DNA of 64,000 nt from JAIBJN01 sp963811635 (GTDB lineage Bacteria; Actinomycetota; Thermoleophilia; Gaiellales; Gaiellaceae): the NCBI GenBank assembly GCA_963811635.1, contig CAWESB010000003.1, positions 62,001 to 126,000 of the forward strand. The letters run 5' to 3'. Positions within the stretch are counted from its first letter, which is position 1. Every line of letters begins with the position of its first letter. The notes beneath the pieces were generated by a model that saw only the letters and a program-made list of their open reading frames with translations, made no database searches and had not been told where the DNA came from. Shown here piece by piece: positions 52,500 through 61,398 of this stretch. Position numbers and translations under genes: made by a program.

Positions 52500-53980
52500 T
52501 GGCCGACGTCGAGAGACGCCAGGACCGCTCGCCGGTTCCGTCCGCCTTCGAGTACGCGACCGCGCCGGAGTCGCGGGACATCGTCCGCCTCGAGGACCGC
52601 TACGGGCTGTTCGTGGGCGGCGAGTGGATCGAGCCCGCCAGCGGCGAGTATGCGCCGAGCATCGCCCCTCGCGACGAGGAGGCGCTCGCCGAGGTCGCCT
52701 ACGGCGGCGCCGAGGACGTCGACCTCGCCGTCCGCTCCGCGCGCGATGCGTTCGCCAACGGCTGGTCGGACCTGCGCGCGAGCGAGCGGGCCAAGTACCT
52801 GTTCCGAATCGCGCGGATCCTGCAGGAGCGCTCGCGCGAGTTCGCCGTGCTCGAGTCGCTCGACGGGGGCAAGCCGATCCGCGAGTCGCGGGACGTCGAC
52901 CTGCCGCTCGCGGCGGCGCACTTCTTCTACTACGCAGGCTGGGCCGACAAGCTCGAGTACGCCTTCCCGAACCGCAAGCCGCGGCCGGTCGGTGTCGCCG
53001 GGCAGATCATCCCCTGGAACTTCCCGCTGCTCATGCTCTCCTGGAAGATCGCGCCCGCGCTCGCGGCGGGGAACACGGTCGTGCTCAAGCCGGCCGAGAC
53101 GACGCCGCTGACCGCGCTGCTCTTCGCGGACGTCCTCCGCCAGGCCGAGCTCCCCGCCGGGGTAGTCAACATCGTCACCGGCGACGGGCGCGCCGGCGCC
53201 GAGGTCGTCAAGCACCCGGACGTTGACAAGGTCGCCTTCACGGGCTCGACCGAGGTCGGCAAGGAGATCATGCGCGCCGTCGCCGGGTCCGGGAAGAAGC
53301 TGACCCTCGAGCTCGGCGGCAAGGCCGCGAACATCATCTTCGACGACGCTCCGCTCGACCAGGCGGTCGAGGGGATCATCAACGGCATCTACTTCAACCA
53401 GGGCCACGTCTGCTGCGCCGGCTCACGCCTCTTCGTCCAGGAGTCCGTCTACGAGGAGGTGCTCGCGAAGCTGAAGCGGCGGATGGGCACGCTCCGTGTC
53501 GGCGACCCGCTCGACAAGAACACGGACGTGGGCGCGATCAACTCCCGCGAGCAGCTGGAGCGGATCAAGGAGCTCGTCGCGACCGGGGAGGAGGAGGGCG
53601 CGGACGTCTATCAGCCGCCCTGCCGCCTGCCCGAGAAGGGCTGGTGGTTCCCGCCGACGGTGTTCACGAACGTCGCGCAGAGCTACCGCATCGCGCAGGA
53701 GGAGATCTTCGGCCCTGTCCTCTCCGTGCTCACCTTCCGCACGCCCGACGAGGCGGTCGAGAAGGCGAACAACACGCCGTACGGGCTCTCCGCCGGCGTG
53801 TGGACCGAGAAGGGGTCGCGCATCCTCTCGATGGCCCAGCGGCTTCGCGCCGGTGTCATCTGGGCGAACACGTACAACCGCTTCGACCCGACGTCGCCGT
53901 TCGGCGGCTACAAGGAGTCCGGCTTCGGCCGCGAGGGTGGCCTCCACGGGCTCGAGCCCTACCTCAGGTTCGACGAATGA
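52499..53980 (+). CDS. NAD(P)-dependent aldehyde dehydrogenase
   Basis: 493 residues. Complete ALDH signatures: IIPWNFPLLMLSWKIAPALAAGN, the NAD-site FTGSTEVGKEIM, catalytic glutamate in LTLELGGKA, catalytic cysteine in GHVCCAGSR, and the C-terminal QEEIFGPVLSV and SPFGGYKESGFGRE. Coupled to deoC and to the next, shorter ALDH-family gene, so acetaldehyde from deoxyribose breakdown is the likely substrate (inference). Confidence 0.93.
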   Translation: MADVERRQDRSPVPSAFEYATAPESRDIVRLEDRYGLFVGGEWIEPASGEYAPSIAPRDEEALAEVAYGGAEDVDLAVRSARDAFANGWSDLRASERAKYLFRIARILQERSREFAVLESLDGGKPIRESRDVDLPLAAAHFFYYAGWADKLEYAFPNRKPRPVGVAGQIIPWNFPLLMLSWKIAPALAAGNTVVLKPAETTPLTALLFADVLRQAELPAGVVNIVTGDGRAGAEVVKHPDVDKVAFTGSTEVGKEIMRAVAGSGKKLTLELGGKAANIIFDDAPLDQAVEGIINGIYFNQGHVCCAGSRLFVQESVYEEVLAKLKRRMGTLRVGDPLDKNTDVGAINSREQLERIKELVATGEEEGADVYQPPCRLPEKGWWFPPTVFTNVAQSYRIAQEEIFGPVLSVLTFRTPDEAVEKANNTPYGLSAGVWTEKGSRILSMAQRLRAGVIWANTYNRFDPTSPFGGYKESGFGREGGLHGLEPYLRFDE

Positions 53981-54771
53981 GCCGCCTCCCGGTCAAGAAG
54001 ACGTACAAGCTCTACCTGGGCGGGTCGTTCCCGCGCTCCGAGTCCGGGCGCACGTACGAGGTCGAGGGTGCGAACGTCGCGCTCGCCTCGCGCAAGGACG
54101 TCCGCGACGCCGTCAGGGCCGCGCGGAGCGCGTTCCCCGGCTGGGCGGGGATGACCGCATACAACCGTGGCCAGGTGCTGTACCGCGTGGCCGAGATGAT
54201 GGAGGGCCGCCGGGCCGAGTTCACGGAGCTGACGGGCGACGAGGCCGAGGTCGACGCCGCGATCGACCGCTGGGTCTGGTACGCGGGCTGGGCGGACAAG
54301 CTGGCGCAGGTGCTCGGCGCGTCGAACCCCGTCGCCGGCCCGTACTTCAACTTCACGATCCCGGAGCCGACCGGGGTGGTCGGGATCGTCGCGCCCGAGG
54401 AGCCGGCCCTCGCCGGCCTCGTCTCGCGCCTCGCGCCTGCCGTCGTCGGCGGGAACGCGGCGGTCGTCATTGCCTCCGAGCACCGGCCCCTCGCCGCGGT
54501 CACGCTGGCCGAGGTGCTCGCCACCTCGGACGTTCCCGGCGGCGTCGTCAACCTGCTCACCGGCCGCAAGCGCGAGCTCTCGCCGGTGCTCGCCGGGCAC
54601 ATGGACGTGAACGCGCTCGACCTCGTGGGCGCGGGCGACGACCTGGCCGAGCTGGAGCGCATCGCGGCAGACAACGTCAAGCGGGTCGCGCGCAACGGGG
54701 AGGGCCAGTCGCCGTGGCACGCGGCCGCCTACCTCGAGCTGAAGACCGTCTGGCACCCGATCGGCGTCTAA
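53977..54771 (+). CDS. Truncated aldehyde dehydrogenase-family protein lacking the catalytic half
   Basis: 264 residues, homologous to the N-terminal cofactor region of ALDHs: YKLYLGGSFPRSESGRTYEV, FPGWAGMTAYNRGQVLYRVAEMM, VVGIVAPEEPALAGLVSRLAPAVVGGN. It ends after a short unique tail (NGEGQSPWHAAAYLELKTVWHPIGV-like). No catalytic cysteine or glutamate segment is present, and no continuation appears in another frame, so this looks like a stable short form, not a recent break. ATGA overlap with the full-length ALDH implies equal synthesis; it may form a hetero-oligomer. Confidence 0.8.
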   Translation: MSRLPVKKTYKLYLGGSFPRSESGRTYEVEGANVALASRKDVRDAVRAARSAFPGWAGMTAYNRGQVLYRVAEMMEGRRAEFTELTGDEAEVDAAIDRWVWYAGWADKLAQVLGASNPVAGPYFNFTIPEPTGVVGIVAPEEPALAGLVSRLAPAVVGGNAAVVIASEHRPLAAVTLAEVLATSDVPGGVVNLLTGRKRELSPVLAGHMDVNALDLVGAGDDLAELERIAADNVKRVARNGEGQSPWHAAAYLELKTVWHPIGV

Positions 54772-54784
54772 GCTTCCTTCCTTC

Positions 54785-55396
54785 GTGAGCCGTTTCAGCC
54801 AGGCGATCTCCGAGGGCGACGGCATCTCCGTCATCCCCGTGCTGGAGGGCGATGTCGAGGCGCTGGTCTCGCTCGCCGAAGCGGCGGGCGCCGAGGCGGT
54901 CGCGGTCCGGGCCGGGGACGTCGGGCGCGCGCGGGCGCGGACGACGCTCCCGATCGTGGCCCGGAACGGCGATCCGGAGGCGCTCTCCGCGGCCGGCGCG
55001 GACGCGCTCATCGTCGAGTTCCAGGCGGTCGCCGAGGACGGCCGGCTCGAGGATCTCTACGCGGTCGCGTACGACCTCGAGCTCGACTTCGCGGTCGAGG
55101 TGCGCGAGGAGGAGGAGCTCGAGGAGGTCCTGGAGCGGATCGACCCGGAGATCGTCCTCCTCTCCGAGCGCGACGTCGACGACGACGAGGAGGACCTGGA
55201 GCGGACGCTTGACCTGCTGGCCGACGTGCCGGCGGGCAAGCTCGTCGTGTCCGAGGCGCGGATCGTCTCCCGCGACCAGGTGCTGGCCCTCGAGCGGGCG
55301 GGCGTCGACGCCATCCTCGTGGACGGCCTGGCCCGCGAGCCGGAGTTCGAGGCGGCCCTCGAGGAGCTCGTGCATGGCCCGGAACCTGGGCGCTAG
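54785..55396 (+). CDS. Indole-3-glycerol phosphate synthase-like (TrpC-like) beta/alpha-barrel protein
   Basis: 203 residues from GTG. The segment VVSEARIVSRDQVLALERAGVDAILVDGL matches the TrpC motif around the phosphate-binding loop. The usual N-terminal EIKxxSPS catalytic segment is absent; instead the protein begins GISVIPVLEGDVEALVSLAEAAGA. Long acidic runs (EEEELEEVLERIDPE, DDDEEDLERTL) are present. It may be a divergent barrel with another role; no trp genes are nearby. A possible -10 (TAAGCT) lies 10 bases upstream of the start. Confidence 0.65.
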   Translation: MSRFSQAISEGDGISVIPVLEGDVEALVSLAEAAGAEAVAVRAGDVGRARARTTLPIVARNGDPEALSAAGADALIVEFQAVAEDGRLEDLYAVAYDLELDFAVEVREEEELEEVLERIDPEIVLLSERDVDDDEEDLERTLDLLADVPAGKLVVSEARIVSRDQVLALERAGVDAILVDGLAREPEFEAALEELVHGPEPGR

Positions 55397-55469
55397 CCCG
55401 CCGGTCGCGGACGAGCCCGCCGACGACGGCTGGACTCTGTCCGACGCGCTCCTGCTCCTCTTCCAGTAG
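55374..55469 (+). CDS. Possible small protein (31 aa)
   Basis: MARNLGASPPVADEPADDGW followed by TLSDALLLLFQ. It overlaps the end of the TrpC-like gene and ends 7 bases before the convergent pfkA. GC-rich third positions are compatible with coding, but size and lack of family make it doubtful. Confidence 0.35.
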   Translation: MARNLGASPPVADEPADDGWTLSDALLLLFQ

Positions 55470-55476
55470 GCGGCGG

Positions 55477-56526
55477 CTAGCCGAAGAAGACCTTTGCCGC
55501 CTCGTAGTGCTCGGGCGGGACGGTCTTGAGCTCCGCCACCGCGTCGCGCAGCGGGACGTCGACGATGGCATCGCCCTGGAGCGCCGCCATCGTGCCCCAG
55601 CGCTCCTCGTGGACGAGGTCGGCGGCCTTGAGGCCGTAGCGCGTCGCGAGGATGCGGTCGCGCGGCGTGGGCGTGCCGCCGCGCTGGACGTGGCCGAGGA
55701 CGGTGACGCGCGTCTCGTAGCCGGTCCGTTCCTCGATCTCGGCTGCGAGGACGTCGCCGACCCCGCCCAGCCGGACGTGGCCGAACTGGTCCCTGGCGGC
55801 CGGCGGCTGTGCGATCTGCTGCTTCTCGCCCGAGGCGTACGTCACTTCGTAGCCCTCGCTGACGACGACGATGGAGAAGTCCTTGCCCCGCTCGTGGCGG
55901 CGCTGGATGTCGGCGCAGGCCTCCTCGATCGTGATCGGATGCTCGGGGATGAGGATGACGTCGGCCCCGCCGGCCATCCCGCTCATGACGGCGATCCAGC
56001 CCGTGTGCCGGCCCATGACCTCGACGACCATGACGCGGTTGTGCGACTCCGCGGTCGTGTGCAGCCGGTCGATCGCCTCCGTGGCGATCGTGAGCGCCGT
56101 GTCGAAGCCGAACGTGTAGTCGGTGGCGGAGAGGTCGTTGTCGATCGTCTTCGGCACGCCGACCACCGGGAACCCATGCTCCTCGTGGAGCCGGGCGGCG
56201 ACGCCGAGCGTGTCCTCGCCGCCGATGGCGACGAGCGCGTCCAGCTTCTCCGCGGCGAAGGTCTCGAGCACGCGCTCCACGCCCCCGTCGACCTTGTACG
56301 GGTTCGTCCGGGTCGTGCCGAGGATGGTGCCGCCGCGGGGGAGGATCCCCGAGATCGCCCGGACGTCGAGGGGCTGGAACTTGCCGTCGACGAGGCCGCG
56401 CCAACCTTCACGCACGCCCACGGCCTCGTGGCCGCGGTCGAGCGAGCGGCGCGTCACGGAGCGGATGACCGCATTGAGGCCCGGGCAGTCGCCCCCGCCC
56501 GTCAGGAGTGCAACGCGCTTGCTCAT
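55477..56526 (-). CDS. pfkA: 6-phosphofructokinase, sequence signature of the PPi-type subgroup
   Basis: Phosphorylates fructose 6-phosphate. 349 residues. N-terminal LLTGGGDCPGLNAVIRSV, catalytic TIDND, and MGRHTGWIAVMSG. Where the E. coli enzyme has GGDGS and PGTIDND, this has GGEDT and PKTIDND, that is, Asp at position 104 and Lys at 124. Those residues are associated with pyrophosphate use in characterised enzymes, although some actinobacterial relatives use ATP. Phosphoryl donor therefore uncertain. Transcribed toward the TrpC-like gene, downstream of tRNA-Leu on the same strand. Confidence 0.92.
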   Translation of the reverse strand: MSKRVALLTGGGDCPGLNAVIRSVTRRSLDRGHEAVGVREGWRGLVDGKFQPLDVRAISGILPRGGTILGTTRTNPYKVDGGVERVLETFAAEKLDALVAIGGEDTLGVAARLHEEHGFPVVGVPKTIDNDLSATDYTFGFDTALTIATEAIDRLHTTAESHNRVMVVEVMGRHTGWIAVMSGMAGGADVILIPEHPITIEEACADIQRRHERGKDFSIVVVSEGYEVTYASGEKQQIAQPPAARDQFGHVRLGGVGDVLAAEIEERTGYETRVTVLGHVQRGGTPTPRDRILATRYGLKAADLVHEERWGTMAALQGDAIVDVPLRDAVAELKTVPPEHYEAAKVFFG

Positions 56527-56613
56527 TTACCTAACTTCGACGGGAGGCAGTCGTCTGTTTGGACGTACCCATCCTGAGCGATGACCAGATGAGTGTGAGG
56601 AGGTGGCCACGGA

Positions 56614-56698
56614 TGCCGAAGGCGGGGTTCGAACCCGCACGGGGCAGAGCCCCACTGGATTTTGAGTCCAGCGCGTCTTCCAGTTCCGCCACTTCGGC
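56614..56698 (-). tRNA. tRNA-Leu (anticodon CAA)
   Basis: 85 bases, class II tRNA. The acceptor GCCGAAG pairs with CTTCGGC, discriminator A; anticodon stem CTGGA/TCCAG with loop CTCAAAA (anticodon CAA). Long variable arm GGGGC-TCT-GCCCC, and T-arm GCGGG-TTCGAAC-CCCGC. CCA is not encoded. A minus-strand TACGAT (56716-56721) is a plausible -10. Confidence 0.96.
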
Positions 56699-56732
56699 GC
56701 GCTCCACTGAGGCTCATCGTATCGGGAGGGGG

Positions 56733-56762
56733 TTGCAAGGGCGCTGAACCGGCGTTCATAAT
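56733..56762 (+). promoter_or_regulatory. Promoter of the livK operon
   Basis: TTGCAA, 18-base spacer, CATAAT. It would give a 5' UTR of about 57 bases with a hairpin (GCACC...GGTGC) and a strong GAGGAG Shine-Dalgarno before the start, so this operon is leadered, unlike many others here. Confidence 0.55.
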
Positions 56763-56825
56763 CGGGCACCTTCGAACGGTGCTCGCCGGGCGCAGCGCCG
56801 AAATGGAATCGGGCGAAGAGGAGGA

Positions 56826-58229
56826 GTGGTGAGAAGAAGGACGATTTTGGCGTTACTCGTGCTGCTTGTCGGCGCGTTCGCATTTGCAGCGGTGGGCTGT
56901 GGCGGCGACGACGACGACGCGGCGAGCGGAGACACGAGCGCAGGAGATACCAGCGGGGGCGGCGCTCCGGATTTGGCGGAGGTTACGGCGCTCCCGTCGG
57001 CGTCGTGCACCGACATCGAATACGAGGGCGAAGGCGAGCCGGACGTGCTGATCGCCTCCGACCTGCCGCTGCAGGGGTCCTCGCGGACGCAGACCCTGCA
57101 GATCGTCGCCGCGATCAAGCAGGTCTTGACCTCGCGTGACTGGAAGGCCGGAGACCTCAACGTCGGCTACCAGTCCTGCGACGACTCGACGGCACAGGCC
57201 GGCAAGTGGGATCCGGGCAAGTGCAGCCAGAACGCGAACGCGTACGCCGAGAACCAGAGCCTCTACGGCATCATCGGCACGTTCAACTCGGGCTGCGCCG
57301 CGATCATCATCCCGGTCCTCAACCAGGCGCCGGGCGGCGGCCTTGCCATGGTCTCGCCTGCGAACACCTTCGTCTGCCTGACCGAGGGCGGACCGGGCTG
57401 CGCCGACGACGAGCCGGACAAGTACTACCCGGCCGGCACCCGCAACTACGCCCGCGTCGTCGCCCACGACGCCTACCAGGGCGCCGCCCTGGCGGAGTTC
57501 ATGCAGGCGGAGGGCACGACGAAGCTGTACATCCTCAACGACAAGGAGGCCTACGGCCTCGGCGTTGCGACGAACACGCGCAACGCGGCCGAGCACCTCG
57601 GCATCGAGGTTGTCGGCTTCGATGCGTGGGATCCGAAGGCTTCGAACTACGAGGCCCTCATGAACAAGATCAAGGACTCCGGGGCGGACGGCGTCTTCCT
57701 CGGCGGCCTGATCGACGAGAACGGTGCCCAGGTGATCAAGGACAAGGTCAAGGTCCTGGGCGACAACGAAGGCGTGAAGCTCTACATGCCTGACGGCTTC
57801 ACGACGCAGCAGACGATCGACGAGGCGGGCGTCCCCAACACGCAGGGCGCCTACTTCTCGGTCGCCGGCGTTCCCACCGACGAGTTCACCGGCGCGGCTG
57901 CGGACTTCATCGCGGAGTTCGAGCCGACCCTCGGCGGCGACCCCGTCGATCCGTACGCCGTGTACGGCGCCCAGGCGGCCGTGGTTCTCCTCGACGCGAT
58001 CGCGAACTCGGCGCCGGAGTACTCCCGCGCCGACGTGATCGCGCAGGTGTTCGAGACCAAGGTCACGGGCGGCTTCCTCGGCGACTTCGAGATCAACGAG
58101 AACGGCGATCCGGCGCTCGCAAGCGGCGCCGTCGTCGGCTTCACCATCTACAAGGGCGAGGACGAGCTCGTTCCCGAGACCGTTCTCTCTCCGAAGCCAG
58201 AAGATGTCGATGCCGCGAGGGGTACGTAA
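56826..58229 (+). CDS. livK: ABC transporter substrate-binding lipoprotein (branched-chain amino acid type)
   Basis: 467 residues. Two tandem GTG codons follow a GAGGAG Shine-Dalgarno. Signal peptide with lipobox AAVGC, then an Asp/Gly/Ser-rich spacer (GGDDDDAASGDTSAGDTSGGG). The periplasmic-binding type-I fold has two lobes (IGTFNSGCAAIIIPVLNQAP, KLYILNDKEAYGLGVATNTRNAAE, DGVFLGGLIDENGAQVIKD). Four cysteines in the first lobe may form disulphides. The ligand may be amino acids, urea or other small compounds. First gene of livKHMGF. Confidence 0.92.
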   Translation: MVRRRTILALLVLLVGAFAFAAVGCGGDDDDAASGDTSAGDTSGGGAPDLAEVTALPSASCTDIEYEGEGEPDVLIASDLPLQGSSRTQTLQIVAAIKQVLTSRDWKAGDLNVGYQSCDDSTAQAGKWDPGKCSQNANAYAENQSLYGIIGTFNSGCAAIIIPVLNQAPGGGLAMVSPANTFVCLTEGGPGCADDEPDKYYPAGTRNYARVVAHDAYQGAALAEFMQAEGTTKLYILNDKEAYGLGVATNTRNAAEHLGIEVVGFDAWDPKASNYEALMNKIKDSGADGVFLGGLIDENGAQVIKDKVKVLGDNEGVKLYMPDGFTTQQTIDEAGVPNTQGAYFSVAGVPTDEFTGAAADFIAEFEPTLGGDPVDPYAVYGAQAAVVLLDAIANSAPEYSRADVIAQVFETKVTGGFLGDFEINENGDPALASGAVVGFTIYKGEDELVPETVLSPKPEDVDAARGT

Positions 58230-58249
58230 CCCCAACACGCTAACGATCC

Positions 58250-58273
58250 GGGGGAGGGCTTCGGCCCTCCCCC
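58250..58273 (+). terminator. Intercistronic UUCG hairpin between livK and livH
   Basis: GGGGGAGGGC-TTCG-GCCCTCCCCC, a perfect 10-base-pair stem with a UUCG loop, 20 bases after the livK stop. No U-run follows, so it may be a partial terminator or an RNA-stabilising element that gives more binding protein than permease. Confidence 0.7.
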
Positions 58274-58301
58274 AGCTCTCTCCTGGGGCGAAGACGCTTC
58301 G

Positions 58302-59360
58302 ATGACGGTTCGGACCGGCAAGGAGCAGCGTCTGGGTACGGCCCGGCGGAAGCGGCCGGATGTGCTCTCCATCATCGGGCTCGTCTTCGTCGGTGCGATC
58401 GTGGCCTTGTCGCTCGTCAACCTGATCGACAACCCCGAGTCGTTCGCGAACGTTGCGCTCATCGGCCTCACGAACGGGTCGGTTTACGCGCTCGTGGCCC
58501 TCGGCTACACGCTCATCTACGGCATCCTGCAGCTGATCAACTTCGCGCACGGCGACGTCTTCGCCCTGTCGGGCCTCGTCGCCAGCACGGTCATGATCAC
58601 CCTGCTCGATCTCTCAGGGACGGAGGCGGCCTACGTCATCGCAGGCGGGCTCCTGGCCACGCTCGTGCTGACGATGGCCTTCGGTGCGAGCATCAACGTG
58701 GCCATCGAGTTCCTCGCCTATCGGAGGCTGCGGAGCCAGCCGCGCCTGACCATGCTGATCAGCGCGGTCGGGATGTCATTCATCGTGCAGAACATCTCCC
58801 TGGCGTTCTACGGCGTCGAGTACCGAGACGCTCCCCAGCTGATCTCCGGGTCCCCGGCCTTCACGATCGGCAGGGTCTCGATGAGCTGGAACAAGCTTTC
58901 GGTCGTGCTCATCACGATCCCGGTCCTTTTGCTCCTTACCTGGCTCGTCCGGTCGACCAAGCAGGGCAAGGCGATGCGGGCGACGGCGCAGGACCAGGAT
59001 GCCGCGGCGATGATGGGCATCAACGTGAACCGGACGATCTCGTTCGCGTTCCTGCTCGCCGGCGGACTGGCCGGCTCGGCCGGCGTTCTCTTCGTGCTCC
59101 AGTATCAGATTCGCTACGACACCGGCTTCGAGCTGGGGCTCATCGCCTTCACGGCGGCGGTCCTCGGCGGCATCGGCAACCTCGCCGGCGCGACGCTCGG
59201 CGGCATGATCATCGGGTTCATCCAGGCCTTCAACGAGGGCCTCTCGATTGGTGTGCCGGGGAGCGACTGGACGCGCTCGATCGTGTTCGGAATCCTCATT
59301 GCCATCCTCGTCTTCCGCCCGGAGGGCCTCCTCGGCGAGCGGACGCCAGAGGGCGCCTGA
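58302..59360 (+). CDS. livH: Branched-chain amino acid ABC transporter permease LivH
   Basis: 352 residues, about nine membrane segments. LivH-type motifs are ALVALGYTLIYGILQLINFAHGDV, GVRxxAT-type RATAQDQDAAAMMGINVNRTISFAF, and GGIGNLAGATLGGMIIG. The N-terminal ~20 residues are basic and cytoplasmic. Overlaps livM (TGATG). Confidence 0.95.
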   Translation: MTVRTGKEQRLGTARRKRPDVLSIIGLVFVGAIVALSLVNLIDNPESFANVALIGLTNGSVYALVALGYTLIYGILQLINFAHGDVFALSGLVASTVMITLLDLSGTEAAYVIAGGLLATLVLTMAFGASINVAIEFLAYRRLRSQPRLTMLISAVGMSFIVQNISLAFYGVEYRDAPQLISGSPAFTIGRVSMSWNKLSVVLITIPVLLLLTWLVRSTKQGKAMRATAQDQDAAAMMGINVNRTISFAFLLAGGLAGSAGVLFVLQYQIRYDTGFELGLIAFTAAVLGGIGNLAGATLGGMIIGFIQAFNEGLSIGVPGSDWTRSIVFGILIAILVFRPEGLLGERTPEGA

Positions 59361-60607
59361 TGGCCACGGAGAGCGCCACGCCGCAGGGCGAGGAAGCTGC
59401 TCGCAAGCGCTCGCTGCCGAAAGTCCCGACGGCCGGCAGATCCATCGGCTTCATCATCGGGATCATCGCGCTCGTCTTCGCGGCGCTCTATCCCATCTTC
59501 TATGAGAAGCAGCTCGGCGAGATGAGCCTGCCGATCATCCGGGAATGGCCGAGCGTGAGCACCGGCGTGATCATGATCGTCTTCATCATGATGGCCGTCG
59601 GCCTGAACATCGTCGTCGGCTACGCGGGCCTGCTCGACCTCGGCTACGTCGCCTTCTACGCCGTCGGCGCCTACACGGCCGGATGGCTTGCCTCGGGCCA
59701 CTTCCAGCAGGTCAAGTTGCACGTCCTCTCGTCCGGCGTCGGGCCGGACCTGCGAGGGATCCACATCAACATGTGGGCCGTGCTCCTGATCGCCGGCTGT
59801 CTCACCGCGTTCGCGGGCATCCTGATCGGCCTGCCGACGCTGCGCCTGCGCGGCGACTACCTCGCGATCGTGACGCTCGGGTTCGGCGAGATCATCCCCC
59901 AGTTCGTGCGCAACGCCGACGACCTCGGCGGCTTCAACCTCACGGCGGGAACGTTCGGGATCAACCCGATCGACTCGCCCGGCTTCGGGCAGGCGCTGAA
60001 CGACTCGGTCGGGCTCCCGATCAGCTTCCAGCAGTCGTTCGACAAGATCAACCTCTTCTACTGGAGCGCGCTCGCGCTGCTCCTGATCACGATCTTCTGC
60101 TCGATCCGCCTGCGCGACTCGCGCCTCGGGCGCGCGTGGATCGCCATCCGCGAGGACGAGACCGCTGCCTCGGCGATGGGCGTCCCGCTCATGCGCACGA
60201 AGACCGCGGCCTATGCGCTCGGCGCCTTCTTCGGGGGCGTCGCGGGCGCCTTCTACGCGAGCTTCAAGGGCGGCGCGTTCCCGAGTGAGTTCTTCTTCAA
60301 CATCTCGGTCTTCCTGCTCTGCATGGTCATCCTCGGCGGGATGGGCAGTGTCTGGGGCGTGGTGCTGGCCGGCGCCATCCTCACGTACCTGAACCAGGAG
60401 GGCCTCTCCAACATCGGCAGCTACCTGAACAACGAGACGCCGCTCAACTTCGAGGTGGCGAAGTACCAGTTCGGCATCTACGGCGTGATCATCGTGCTGA
60501 TGATGCTCTTCCGGCCGGTGGGGCTCATCCCCGAAGGCCGACGCAAGCGCGAGATCGAGGAGGCCGACATGCCCACCGACACGCTCTACGGCGAGAGGCA
60601 CGAATAG
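59360..60607 (+). CDS. livM: Branched-chain amino acid ABC transporter permease LivM
   Basis: 415 residues, about ten membrane segments with the conserved GYAGLLDLGYVAFYAVGAYT, LRGDYLAIVTLGFGEI and RAWIAIREDETAASAMGV coupling region, ending with GMGSVWGVVLAGAIL and a basic/acidic tail. An insert of about 70 residues between segments (FNLTAGTFGINPIDSPGFG) is typical. Overlaps livG by one base. Confidence 0.95.
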   Translation: MATESATPQGEEAARKRSLPKVPTAGRSIGFIIGIIALVFAALYPIFYEKQLGEMSLPIIREWPSVSTGVIMIVFIMMAVGLNIVVGYAGLLDLGYVAFYAVGAYTAGWLASGHFQQVKLHVLSSGVGPDLRGIHINMWAVLLIAGCLTAFAGILIGLPTLRLRGDYLAIVTLGFGEIIPQFVRNADDLGGFNLTAGTFGINPIDSPGFGQALNDSVGLPISFQQSFDKINLFYWSALALLLITIFCSIRLRDSRLGRAWIAIREDETAASAMGVPLMRTKTAAYALGAFFGGVAGAFYASFKGGAFPSEFFFNISVFLLCMVILGGMGSVWGVVLAGAILTYLNQEGLSNIGSYLNNETPLNFEVAKYQFGIYGVIIVLMMLFRPVGLIPEGRRKREIEEADMPTDTLYGERHE

Positions 60608-61398
60608 TGGCGGACATCCTCATCGCGCAGCAGGTGCGGAAGGAGTTCGGCGGGCTCGTCGCCGTCAACGACGTCGACTTCGCGATCCCGCAGGGGTCGA
60701 TCGTCAGCCTCATCGGCCCGAACGGGGCCGGCAAGACGACGTTCTTCAACATGCTCACCGGCGTCTACAAGCCGACGTCGGGGCTGATCGACTTCGACGG
60801 GACCGACATCACCGACAAGCCGCCGCACCTCGTGACCAAGCTCGGCGTGGGCCGGACCTTCCAGAACATCCGGCTCTTCGAGTACATGACCTCCCTCGAG
60901 AACGTGCTCGTCGGCATGCACCACCGGCTCAAGGGCGGCGTCATCGGCTCGATCTTCCGCCTCCCGCGCGTGCGCCGCGAGGAGCGTGACGCCGAGGAGC
61001 AGGCACGGGAGCTGCTCGAGTTCTGCGGGCTGAAGCGACGCGCCGACACCCTGGCGCGGAACCTGCCCTACGGCGACCAGCGCCGCCTCGAGGTCGCGCG
61101 CGCGCTCGCGACCGGGCCCAAGCTGCTCCTGCTCGACGAGCCGACGGCGGGCATGAACCCGCAGGAGACCGCGACGTTCACCGAGTTCGTGGCCAAGCTC
61201 CGCACCGAGCAGGGGCTGACCGTGCTCCTGATCGAGCACGATATGAAGGTGGTCATGGGCATCTCCGACCGGGTGACGGTGCTCGACTACGGCGAGAAGA
61301 TCGCCGAGGGCGCGCCGAAGGAAATCCAGAACGACGACAGGGTGATCGAGGCCTACCTCGGCAAGGCCGCGACGGCGAGTGGAGGAGAGGGCTCGTGA
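60607..61398 (+). CDS. livG: Branched-chain amino acid ABC transporter ATPase LivG
   Basis: 263 residues from GTG. Walker A GPNGAGKTT, the LivG-type VGRTFQNIRLF Q-loop, and Walker B LLLLDEPTAGMNP. The canonical LSGGQ is replaced by LPYGDQRRLEVARAL, as in LivG proteins, and the H-loop is LLIEHDM. Overlaps livF by four bases. Confidence 0.96.
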   Translation: MADILIAQQVRKEFGGLVAVNDVDFAIPQGSIVSLIGPNGAGKTTFFNMLTGVYKPTSGLIDFDGTDITDKPPHLVTKLGVGRTFQNIRLFEYMTSLENVLVGMHHRLKGGVIGSIFRLPRVRREERDAEEQARELLEFCGLKRRADTLARNLPYGDQRRLEVARALATGPKLLLLDEPTAGMNPQETATFTEFVAKLRTEQGLTVLLIEHDMKVVMGISDRVTVLDYGEKIAEGAPKEIQNDDRVIEAYLGKAATASGGEGS

